64,000 nucleotides of DNA, taken from contig NC_134526.1 of the NCBI RefSeq assembly GCF_027942865.1, positions 325,001 through 389,000 of the forward strand. The letters are read 5' to 3'. The stretch's first letter is position 1. Every line of letters begins with the position of its first letter. This document shows positions 55,801 through 64,000 of the stretch, piece after piece. The stretch comes from Odontesthes bonariensis (taxonomy: Eukaryota; Chordata; Actinopteri; Atheriniformes; Atherinopsidae). A program made the translations under genes and the position numbers. Under the pieces are notes generated by a model. That model was not told the DNA's origin. It was given only the letters and a program-made list of their open reading frames with translations, and made no database searches.

Positions 55801-58800
55801 ACCCAGCAGACTTCTTCAGACGTAAAGAAGAGCATTTAGTCAGGCTGCATTCACACAGCGAGCTGCTGTCCGTGAAGAAAAGAAAGAAAATACCTTCTAA
55901 AAGTTGATGTTTCTTTACATATTTTGTAGCAAAGGGGGCCAGAAGCTGATACGGTTTGGGGGGGCCTTGGCATGGAAAAGTTTGGGAACCCCTGCATTAA
56001 GGCACCATCATTAAAAACTGATTATAACAGCACGATTTAAAGAGAACTCAGGTGTTCTCTGCTGACAGCAAGAGAAATAAAACCACAGCTTCTGAAAGTC
56101 CAAAGTGGCCACCATCCAGGGGGAGGAGCTCCACCATCTGGGGGAGGGGCTCCCTCATCCGGGGGGAAAAGCTCCACCATCCGGGGGGAGGAGCTCCATC
56201 ATCCGGGGGGAGGGGCTCCCTCATCCAGGGGGAGGAGCTCCACCATCTGGGGGAGGGGCTCCCTCATCCAGGGGGAGGAGCTCCATCATCCGGGGGGAGG
56301 AGCTCCATCATCCAGGGGGAAAAGCTCCACCATCCGGGGGGAGGAGCTCCACCATCCGGGGGGAGGAGCTCCACCATCCGGGGGGAGGAGCTCCATCATC
56401 CGGGGGGAGGAGCTCCATCATTCAGGGGGAGGAGCTCCATCATCCGGGGGGAGGAGCTCCATCATCCGGGGGGAGGAGCTCCACCATCCGGGGGGGAAGC
56501 TCCATCATCCGGGGGGGAAGCTCCATCATCCAGGGGGAGGAGCTCCACCATCCGGGGGGGAAGCTCCATCATCCGGGGGGGAAGCTCCATCATCCAGGGG
56601 GAGGAGCTCCATCATTCAGGGGGAGAAGCTCCACCATCCGGGGGGAGGAGCTCCATCATCCAGGGGGAGGAGCTCCCTCATCCAGGGGGAGGAGCTCCAT
56701 CATCCGGGGGGAGGAGCTCCATCATCCGGGGGCAGGAGCTCCCTCATCCAGGGGGAGGAGCTCCATCATCCAGGGGGAGGAGCTCCATCATCCTGGGGGA
56801 GGAGCTCCATCATCCAGGGGGAGGAGCTCCATCATCCTGGGGGAGGAGCTCCATCATCCGGGGGGAGGAGCTCCACCATCCGGGGGGGAAGCTCCATCAT
56901 CCAGGGGGAGGAGCTCCATCATTCAGGGGGAGAAGCTCCACCATCCGGGGGGAGGAGCTCCATCATCCAGGGGGAGGAGCTCCATCATTCAGGGGGAGGA
57001 GCTCTATCATCCAGGGGGAGGAGCTCCATCATCCAGGGGGAGGAGCTCCATCATCCGGGGGGAGGAGCTCCATCATTCAGGGGGAGGAGCTCCATCATTC
57101 AGGGGGAGGAGCTCCATCATCCGGGGGGAGGAGCTCCACCATCCGGGGGGGAAGCTCCATCATCCAGGGGGAGGAGCTCCATCATTCAGGGGGAGGAGCT
57201 CTATCATCCAGGGGGAGGAGCTCCACCATTCAGGGGGAGAAGCTCCATCATCCAGGGGGAGGAGCTCCATCATTCAGGGGGAGAAGCTCCATCATCCAGG
57301 GGGAGGAGCTCCATCATTCAGGGGGAGAAGCTCCACCATCCAGGGGGAGGAGCTCCCTCATCCAGGGGGAGGAGCTCCATCATCCAGGGGGAGGAGCTCC
57401 ATCATCCGGGGGGAGGAGCTCCATCATCCGGGGACAGGAGCTCCATCATCCGGGGGCAGGAGCTCCATCATCCGGGGGCAGGAGCTCCCTCATCCAGGGG
57501 GAGGAGCTCCATCATCCAGGGGGAGGAGCTCCATCATCTGGGGGAGGGGCTCCCTCATCCAGGGGGAGGAGCTCCACCATCCGGGGGGAGGAGCTCCATC
57601 ATCTGGGGGAGGGGCTCCCTCATCCAGGGGGAGGAGCTCCATCATTCAGGGGGAGGAGCTTCAGCATCCAGGGGGAGGGGCTCCCTCATCCGGGGGAGGG
57701 GCTCCCTCATCTGGGGGAGGGGCTCCCTCATCCGGGGGAGGAGCTCCATCATCTGGGGGAGGGGCTCCCTCATCCAGGGGGAGGAGCTCCATCATCCGGG
57801 GGGAGGAGCTTCATCATTCTCAACAAGAACCGGTTCCCAGTGTTTCAATTCCTTGGAATCGTTTTGGGATTTTGCAAACGATTCCCTTATCGATTCCAGT
57901 GGGCGCGAATGACGTCACCAACGCAGCGTTGCGTGGCGAGTCCAGCGCAGCCAGCAGTAAACTTGGCGCCCAAGCGGTACAAACGCTCGAAAGTTTGGTT
58001 ACACATCCCTAAAAAAGACGACAACAGGGCAACTTGCAAAGTGAATATTTCACCAAAGGGAGGAAATACTTAGCCTGACTACGTCATACTCACGATTCTA
58101 GTCAGAATGTGAGTCTGATACCGCTCAATAGAGTTTTGAGTATGGGGCGTGTTTCAACCGAACCAGGAGAAAAAATGCCTCTTCGCTCAATTGGATAGAC
58201 CTACAACCAATCAGAGCAACGTAGTATGTGACGTAAATTCAGCAACACACACGGCAAAAACCTCTTTTCTATCGATAAAAGCCTTTATCGCGTTCCTCTG
58301 TTCGTCTTTCAAAATGAATGCAATGTGGAGATCCTGTAGAACAGACTCGATGGCAGAATCTACACACCCTAGCTCTCCAGCGGCAGCCATGTTTGTTTCA
58401 AACAAAGTCAAACCAAGCGCTCTGTAGTGACGTAGTCGATAATGTCCCTGTTGATCATCTGTCCATCATCGTATAAAGCCCGCCCTGGCAATCTGATTGG
58501 GTCGACCGATTCTTGGTCGGGCATAATGATTTTCCAACTGAGCAGAGCCAGACCCAACTTCCTGACCAAAACTTCTATGGGCGGGGCTAAGTTCGGCTGG
58601 CACCCAGTCTAGTAAATCCTACCAACATGCAATAACTATGAATGAATGTCGCGTTTTCGATCCGCTCCGGACTAACGTTGGTGAATCTGAACCCAGCAAC
58701 GTTAGCAACGTTAGCATGTCCTCGGCTAACACTGCAGGTAACTAACTAACTAACACTGCCTATCATGTTAGCAGCATTTGCCTGATTGTAAAAGCTGCTG

Positions 58801-61184
58801 TTAGTAACGGTTAAGGTTAAATGAATGCCTTCTCAGGCATTACATTTAGATGAAATCATGAGAGACAGAGCCTGACTGGCTCAGAGCCAGAGGCTGGTGG
58901 TACTACCCCCAGTTCACCTCTACCTCCAGCTTCTCCTTTCACCAGAGCAGGAAGAGCTAAATTACCCAGGCCAGGATAGACCAATGTGGACCTCACCGTT
59001 GTTGGGTTTGTGAGGTCATGACTCGTGTTACTTCTAAACTAAACAAACTTGATGCTAATCGACCGGTTTGTTGTCCTTTTTCTCCAAATGAGAATCGATA
59101 AGGGAACCGACAAAGAACCGATGATGGATCAGCTGACCCACCATGTGACCCACCATGTGACCCACCATGTGACCCACCATGTGACCCACCATGTGACCCA
59201 CCATGTGACCCACCATGTGACCCACCATGTGTTAAAGGCAGGTTAAAGGCTGGTTAAAGGCTGGTTAAAGGAAGGTTAAAGGCCGGTTAAAGGCCGGTTA
59301 AAGGAAGGTTAAAGGCCGGTTAAAGGCCGGTTAAAGGCAGGTTAAAGGCCGGTTAAAGGCTGGTTAAAGGCCGGTTAAAGGCCGGTTAAAGGAAGGTTAA
59401 AGGCCGGTTAAAGGCCGGTTAAAGGCTGGTTAAAGGCAGGTTAAAGGCCGGTTAAAGGCCGGTTAAAGGCCGGTTAAAGGCAGGTTAAAGGCCGGTTAAA
59501 GGCAGGTTAAAGGCCGGTTAAAGGCAGGTTAAAGGCTGGTTAAGGGCAGGTTAAAGGCAGGTTAAAGGCCGGTTAAAGGCCGGTTAAGGGCAGGTTAAGG
59601 GCCGGTTAAAGGCCGGTTAAAGGCAGGTTAAAGGCTGGTTAAAGGCAGGTTAAAGGCAGGTTAAAGGCTGGTTAAAGGCTGGTTAAAGGCAGGTTAAAGG
59701 CAGGTTAAAGGCCGGTTAAAGGCCGGTTAAAGGCAGGTTAAAGGCAGGTTAAAGGCTGGTTAAAGGCCGGTTAAAGGCCGGTTAAAGGCAGGTTAAAGGC
59801 TGGTTAAAAGCAGGTTAAAAGGCTGGTTAAAGGCAGGTTAAAGGCAGGTTAAAAGGCTGGTTAAAGGCAGGTTAAAAGGCTGGTTAAAGGCTGGTTAAAG
59901 GCAGGTTAAAGGCTGGTTAAAAGCAGGTTAAAGGCAGGTTAAAAGGCTGGTTAAAGGCAGGTTAAAGGCAGGTTAAAGGCTGGTTAAAAGCAGGTTAAAG
60001 GCAGGTTAAAAGGCTGGTTAAAGGCAGGTTAAAAGGCTGGTTAAAGGCTGGTTAAAGGCAGGTTAAAGGCTGGTTAAAAGCAGGTTAAAGGCAGGTTAAA
60101 GGCTGGTTAAAGGCAGGTTAAAGGCAGGTTAAAGGCAGGTTAAAAGGCTGGTTAAAGGCAGGTTAAAGGCAGGTTAAAGGCAGGTTAAAAGCAGGTTAAA
60201 GGCAGGTTAAAAGGCTGGTTAAAGGCAGGTTAAAGGCAGGTTAAAGGCCGGTTAAAGGCCGGTTAAAGGCAGGTTAAAGGCAGGTTAAAGGCTGGTTAAA
60301 GGCTGGTTAAAGGCTGGTTAAAGGCAGGTTAAAGGCAGGTTAAAGGCCGGTTAAAGGCTGGTTAAAGGCAGGTTAAAGGCAGGTTAAAGGCTGGTTAAAG
60401 GCTGGTTAAAGGCAGGTTAAAGGCTGGTTAAAGGCAGGTTAAAAGGCAGGTTAAAGGCAGGTTAAAGGCTGGTTAAAGGCAGGTTAAAGGCCGGTTAAAG
60501 GCAGGTTAAAGGCTGGTTAAAGGCAGGTTAAAGGCTGGTTAAAGGCCGGTTAAAGGCTGGTTAAAGGCAGGTTAAAGGCCGGTTAAAGGCTGGTTAAAGG
60601 CAGGTTAAAGGCAGGTTAAAGGCTGGTTAAAGGCTGGTTAAAGGCAGGTTAAAGGCTGGTTAAAGGCAGGTTAAAAGGCAGGTTAAAGGCAGGTTAAAGG
60701 CTGGTTAAAGGCAGGTTAAAGGCCGGTTAAAGGCAGGTTAAAGGCTGGTTAAAGGCAGGTTAAAGGCTGGTTAAAGGCCGGTTAAAGGCAGGTTAAAGGC
60801 CGGTTAAAGGCAGGTTAAAGGCAACTGTCTGCTCACACTTTAGTCTAAAACAGTCAGAGTCTCAGTTGTGTTTTCAGATACAGCAGCTCGCTGCTGTTAG
60901 CTAACAGCTAGCTACAGCTAGCATGCTATAGCTAGCTGCTAGCAGCTGGCCGGCCTGGACCCGTGAGTACGGGGCACAGAGCAGCCGTGTTGGCCCACAG
61001 TGTGTCCCTGCTGAGCCCGGTGGGTCGGCGGGGCACCGGGCCGGGTGCTGGTGTCTGTGACCGGCCTACCTTTCTGTATTCGGAGCTGGGCCGCGCTGGC
61101 TTTCTTCCCCCCGGCTCCGGCTCTGTTTCCTCCGGCAGATTCCTCGTCTTTCTTCTGCTGCTTCAGGGAAAACAGCTTAATCAT
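49831..61184 (-). CDS. ube2m: UBE2M / UBC12 NEDD8-conjugating E2 enzyme, 6 exons
   Basis: Exons in transcript order: 61184-61070, 54540-54446, 53831-53793, 53617-53514, 53393-53330, 49971-49831. They join in frame to 185 residues plus stop; human UBE2M has 183. The N-terminal [12 protein letters not shown] is the family signature tail that docks on the NEDD8 E1 and, acetylated, on DCN1. I chose this Met, which matches the human start, over an in-frame ATG two codons upstream. The UBC fold follows: [73 protein letters not shown]. The catalytic cysteine is C113 (C111 in human). The end is [14 protein letters not shown]. It transfers NEDD8 from UBA3-NAE1 to cullins, activating cullin-RING ligases, in cytosol and nucleus. 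Intron 1 (6.5 kb) and intron 5 (3.4 kb) are packed with transposons and minisatellites. Confidence 0.97.
50005..50150 (+). repeat. GTTAAACCT(C/G)ACGTTAAC minisatellite, left block
   Basis: Eight or so units of 12 bp (GTTAAACCTCAC) plus an optional GTTAAC, starting just inside ube2m intron 5. The same array resumes at 51521 after a 1.37-kb unrelated segment. A poly-G tract (49974-49993) separates it from exon 6. Confidence 0.9.
50598..51366 (+). mobile_element. PIF/Harbinger-type MITE with Myb/SANT fragment
   Basis: Perfect 17-bp inverted termini AGCCCCTTTCACACTGC, flanked by ACA on both sides (50595-50597, 51367-51369). The interior encodes a Myb/SANT-like fragment. Internal subterminal repeats of GACCCGCGTCGGAC type also occur. 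It interrupts DNA that itself interrupts the GTTAAACCTCAC minisatellite in ube2m intron 5. Confidence 0.8.
50896..51075 (+). pseudogene. Myb/SANT-like domain remnant of a Harbinger accessory gene
   Basis: Frame from ATG 50896: MANW, an in-frame TGA, then [50 protein letters not shown]. This matches the MSANT pattern W(S/T)DxEVRxLLxxWAE...GxxRNxxVxxxIAxxMxExGF. The TGA stands where Ser or Thr is expected. The last third of the domain (QCRxKIKxLK) is lost after DRK. Confidence 0.75.
51521..53265 (+). repeat. 12/18-bp minisatellite in ube2m intron 5, main block
   Basis: Units of GTTAAACCTCAC with CTCGCG, CACATG, CTCATG and GCTCGC variants and interspersed GTTAAC (an 18-bp form). Because the period is a multiple of 3, several frames stay open on both strands (KPHVNV, NLTLTL, RFNVNV); none is a gene. 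Duplicated higher-order blocks are visible (for example 51900-52140 against 52480-52720). It ends about 65 bases from exon 5. Confidence 0.95.
54139..54312 (+). repeat. 15-bp repeat TGGATTATAATGAAC
   Basis: About 11 copies of TGGATTATAATGAAC with AATT variants, in ube2m intron 2. Non-coding despite an open frame in each direction. Confidence 0.93.
54586..55449. mobile_element. TTAA-target MITE (Kolobok/piggyBac-like) in ube2m intron 1
   Basis: Begins AGGGACACTGTGCAATAA and ends TTACAAAGTGTCCCT, flanked by TTAA at 54582-54585 and 55450-55453. TTAA targets are typical of Kolobok and piggyBac; AGGGACACT ends favour a Kolobok-like MITE. It contains a 15-bp repeat (TAACGCTACCGCTGC and CAAACGC variants) at about 54950-55105. 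It starts 46 bases upstream (transcript downstream) of exon 2. Confidence 0.75.
55619..55847 (+). pseudogene. BED/hAT (ZBED5-like) transposase fragment
   Basis: Frame at 55695-55847 reads [20 protein letters not shown], then [20 protein letters not shown] and [12 protein letters not shown]...KPSKLxRHLxxKHP is the BED finger signature of ZBED5/SCAND3-type hAT proteins (usual text VLCxExLSNESMKPSKLKRH). Upstream, from an ATG at 55619, stops and a frameshift separate MERFLTWKR from it. A hAT-like right terminus, GTTTGGGAACCCCTGC, lies at about 55981-55996. Confidence 0.75.
56105..57812 (+). repeat. 22-bp minisatellite GGGGGAGGAGCTCCATCATC
   Basis: About 77 copies of GGGGGGAGGAGCTCCATCATCC with CACCATCC, CATTCA and CCCTCATC variants. 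Each unit contains the palindrome GGAGCTCC. The array ends exactly where a truncated hAT copy begins. The very long + open frames are artefacts; their C-termini run on into the hAT BED fragment. Confidence 0.95.
57811..59134 (+). mobile_element. Second hAT copy, both ends lost, with nested element
   Basis: Inverted relative to, and homologous over its length with, the element at 37330-38156: CTCAACAAGAACCGGTTCCC at the left, GTATCGATT-type text and GGGAACCGACAAAGAACCGA at the right. Both terminal TAGGGATGGGAAT ends are missing, and minisatellites abut both truncation points. The BED exon frame is present near 57960-58070, but its ATG is changed to TTG. It is interrupted at 58071-58612. Confidence 0.85.
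58071..58612 (-). mobile_element. DNA transposon nested in the hAT copy, carrying a RecQ-like helicase fragment
   Basis: Comparison with the uninterrupted copy puts the insertion in GGAAATACT^ACCAACATGC. GAAATACT on the left and TAAATCCT on the right agree at 6 of 8 positions (8-bp target duplication). Ends TAGCCTGAC and CCAGTCTAG are short imperfect inverted repeats. The - strand frame at 58390-58211 reads [20 protein letters not shown], then [18 protein letters not shown] and IDRKEVFAV, like the start of RecQ-type helicases (LKxEQxxAixxFxxgkDVFA). The Walker A motif (GxGKS) is absent: sequence diverges just before it. Confidence 0.6.
59128..59232 (+). repeat. 12-bp repeat CACCATGTGACC
   Basis: About nine units starting at the broken end of the hAT copy and running directly into the next array. 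Each unit includes CATGTGAC. Confidence 0.93.
59233..60823 (+). repeat. 11-bp minisatellite GTTAAAGGCAG
   Basis: About 145 copies of GTTAAAGGCAG, GTTAAAGGCCG and GTTAAAGGCTG, with AAAA length variants. Left half enriched in GGCCGG, centre in AAAAGGC forms. A roughly 180-bp block at about 60340-60530 is repeated at about 60570-60760. It ends about 250 bases from ube2m exon 1. Confidence 0.95.
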
Positions 61185-61480
61185 CTTCACTCCTTTGATA
61201 ATCTGACACCTAAACTTTTCGTCCCTTTGGTCGTGCGCGTTCCGTCCGTGCCGTGCGTGAACGTCGGGAGTCAGATCGGACTGAACAGCACCGTAACGTG
61301 GATGGAGCCGGTGCGTCTCAACTGATCACACCGCGGAGAGCTGCTAGCCGCCGAGCTAGCCTAGCCTGTTAGCATCAGAGAGGCCGGGCGGGGGGGAGGA
61401 GGGGGAAGGGGAAGGCGGAGGGGGAGGAGGGGGAGGTGGGTGAGATCATCATCAATATCATCAATAACTGCAGCCGGCTG
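61185..61480 (-). promoter_or_regulatory. Probable ube2m promoter and 5' UTR (CpG-rich)
   Basis: CpG-rich sequence directly upstream of the start codon on the - strand (GTGCGCGTTCCGTCC, CCGTGCGTGAACGTCGG, CACCGCGG). A C-rich run on - at about 61385-61440 could bind Sp1/KLF factors. No TATA box is recognised. Extent inferred. Confidence 0.45.
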
Positions 61481-61621
61481 CCATGTTGAAGCAAATTAAT
61501 GCCAATCATTATTTAAAGAGAGTTTAATGAGAGAAAAATAGGTTTTACACATTAACTTCAATGCAAATGTTTCTTCATTCCTGCCCCTGATCCTATGTTT
61601 CATATAAAGTATAAAGACAAG

Positions 61622-64000
61622 AGATGCAGCAGCCTCTGACTGTAGGGATGCAGCAGCCTCTGACTGTAGAGGTGCAGCAGCCTCTGACTGTAGGGGTGCA
61701 GCAGCCTCTGACTGTAGGGATGCAGCAGCCTCTGACTGTAGGGGTGCAGCAGCCTCTAACTGTAGAGATGCAGCAGCCTCTGACTGTAGGGGAGCAGCAG
61801 CCTCTGACTGTAGAGATGCAGCAGCCTCTGACTGTAGGGGAGCAGCAGCCTCTGACTGTAGAGATGCAGCAGCCTCTGACTGTAGAGATGCAGCAGCCTC
61901 TGACTGTAGAGGTGCAGCAGCCTCTGACTGTAGGGATGCAGCAGCCTCTGACTATAGGGGTGCAGCAGCCTCTGACTATAGGGGAGCAGCAGCCTCTGAC
62001 TGTAGGGATGCAGCAGCCTCTGACTGTAGGGATGCAGCAGCCTCTGACTGTAGGGGTGCAGCAGCCTCTGACTGTAGGGGTGCAGCAGCCTCTGACTGTA
62101 GAGGTGCAGCAGCCTCTGACTGTAGGGATGCAGCAGCCTCTGACTGTAGAGATGCAGCAGCCTCTGACTGTAGGGATGCAGCAGCCTCTGACTGTAGGGG
62201 TGCAGCAGCCTCTGACTGTAGGGATGCAGCAGCCTCTGACTGTAGGGGTGCAGCAGCCTCTGACTGTAGGGGTGCAGCAGCCTCTGACTGTAGAGATGCA
62301 GCAGCCTCTGACTGTAGAGGTGCAGCAGCCTCTGACTGTAGAGATGCAGCAGCCTCTGACTGTAGGGGTGCAGCAGCCTCTGACTGTAGGGGTGCAGCAG
62401 CCTCTGACTGTAGAGATGCAGCAGCCTCTGACTGTAGAGATGCAGCAGCCTCTGACTGTAGAGATGCAGCAGCCTCTGACTGTAGAGGTGCAGCAGCCTC
62501 TGACTGTAGGGGTGCAGCAGCCTCTGACTGTAGGGGTGCAGCAGCCTCTGACTGTAGGGATGCAGCAGCCTCTGACTGTAGGGAAGCAGCAGCCTCTGAC
62601 TGTAGGGGTGCAGCAGCCTCTGACTGTAGGGATGCAGCAGCCTCTGACTGTAGAGATGCAGCAGCCTCTGACTGTAGAGATGCAGCAGTCTCTGACTGTA
62701 GGGATGCAGCAGCCTCTGACTGTAAGGATGCAGCAGCCTCTGACTGTAGAGATGCAGCAGCCTCTGACTGTAGAGATGCAGCAGTCTCTGACTGTAGGGA
62801 TGCAGCAGCCTCTGACTGTAGGGGTGCAGCAGCCTCTGACTGTAGGGATGCAGCAGCCTCTGACTGTAGGGATGCAGCAGCCTCTGACTGTAGAGATGCA
62901 GCAGCCTCTGACTGTAGGGATGCAGCAGCCTCTGACTGTAGGGGTGCAGCAGCCTCTGACTGTAGGGATGCAGCAGCCTCTGACTGTAGGGATGCAGCAG
63001 CCTCTGACTGTAGGGATGCAGCAGCCTCTGACTGTAGGGGTGCAGCAGCCTCTGACTGTAGGGATGCAGCAGCCTCTGACTGTAGGGGTGCAGCAGCCTC
63101 TGACTGTAGGGGTGCAGCAGCCTCTGACTGTAGGGGTGCAGCAGCCTCTGACTGTAGGGGTGCAGCAGCCTCTGACTGTAGGGGTGCAGCAGCCTCTGAC
63201 TGTAGGGGTGCAGCAGCCTCTGACTGTAGGGGTGCAGCAGCCTCTGACTGTAGGGGTGCAGCAGCCTCTGACTGTAGAGGTGCAGCAGCCTCTGACTGTA
63301 GGGGTGCAGCAGCCTCTGACTGTAGAGATGCAGCAGCCTCTGACTGTAGAGGTGCAGCAGCCTCTGACTGTAGAGATGCAGCAGCCTCTGACTGTAGAGG
63401 TGCAGCAGCCTCTGACTGTAGGGGTGCAGCAGCCTCTGACTGTAGGGATGCAGCAGCCTCTGACTGTAGGGGTGCAGCAGCCTCTGACTGTAGAGATGCA
63501 GCAGCCTCTGACTGTAGGGGTGCAGCAGCCTCTGACTGTAGGGGTGCAGCAGCCTCTGACTGTAGAGATGCAGCAGCCTCTGACTGTAGAGATGCAGCAG
63601 CCTCTGACTGTAGGGGTGCAGCAGCCTCTGACTGTAGAGGTGCAGCAGCCTCTGACTGTAGAGGTGCAGCAGCCTCTGACTGTAGGGGTGCAGCAGCCTC
63701 TGACTGTAGGGGTGCAGCAGCCTCTGACTGTAGAGATGCAGCAGCCTCTGACTGTAGAGGTGCAGCAGCCTCTGACTGTAGGGATGCAGCAGCCTCTGAC
63801 TGTAGGGGTGCAGCAGCCTCTGACTGTAGAGATGCAGCAGCCTCTGACTGTAGAGGTGCAGCATCCTCTGACTGTAGGGGTGCAGCAGCCTCTGACTGTA
63901 GAGATGCAGCAGCCTCTGACTGTAGGGGTGCAGCATCCTCTGACTGTAGAGGTGCAGCATCCTCTGACTGTAGAGGTGCAGCATCCTCTGACTGTAGGGG
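61622..64000 (+). repeat. 24-bp minisatellite, continues past the window
   Basis: About 99 copies of GATGCAGCAGCCTCTGACTG plus TAGG/TAGA, period 24 with almost no length variation. Variation is at the first two positions (GA, GG, AG before TGCAGCAG) and occasional CATCCTC. The period keeps the - frame open for the full array (LLHPYSQR and LLHLYSQR octapeptides, about 740 residues). There is no upstream exon or family match, so it is treated as non-coding. Confidence 0.95.

Noticed and set aside
56052..58073. Open frames of about 640-670 codons rich in Gly/Ser/His over the GGAGCTCC array
   Set aside because: They follow the 22-bp minisatellite and run on into a truncated hAT transposon; antisense to ube2m within its intron 1; no family match.

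Overview
This is nuclear DNA from a vertebrate, most likely a teleost (ray-finned) fish. The genes have many small exons with GT-AG splice sites. Their spliced proteins are closest to vertebrate UTP18, a TRIM E3 ligase and UBE2M. The introns carry fish-type L2/CR1 and RTE LINEs, hAT and PIF/Harbinger elements, and a tRNA-derived SINE. No prokaryotic signals, CRISPR array or viral genome were seen.

Layout. Positions 1-3930 are intergenic, mostly simple and minisatellite repeats. utp18 (U3 snoRNP/SSU-processome WD40 protein) runs on + from 4133 to 18220 in 13 exons that join in frame to 570 residues. A gap at 18.3-21.4 kb holds two truncated LINEs. A TRIM-family E3 ubiquitin ligase (RING, B-boxes, coiled coil, PRY-SPRY; 12 coding exons, 623 residues) runs on + from 25660 to 41670. 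An intergenic stretch at 42-48.5 kb is dominated by a SINE-derived and a LINE-derived minisatellite. ube2m (NEDD8-conjugating enzyme UBC12) runs on - from 61184 to 49831 in 6 exons, 185 residues. A 24-bp minisatellite starts at 61.6 kb and runs off the right edge.

The three genes are not an operon and need not act together. Two belong to ubiquitin-like conjugation (a RING E3 and a NEDD8 E2), and utp18 is a housekeeping ribosome-biogenesis gene.

The striking property is tandem repetition: by my rough sum about 45% of the window is minisatellite. Several introns are almost entirely array (utp18 introns 4, 7, 8 and 12; TRIM introns 2 and 3). Several arrays grew inside recognisable mobile elements: between the A and B boxes of one SINE, at the YADD catalytic motif of an L2 reverse transcriptase, next to the HWLP motif of another LINE, and inside a MITE filling utp18 intron 4. 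Nested transposons with readable target-site duplications give a relative insertion order. I found no convincing new gene system. The most original signal is this mobile-element-seeded minisatellite growth. Exon boundaries were derived by hand from splice sites, reading frame and family knowledge, and were not confirmed with transcripts.
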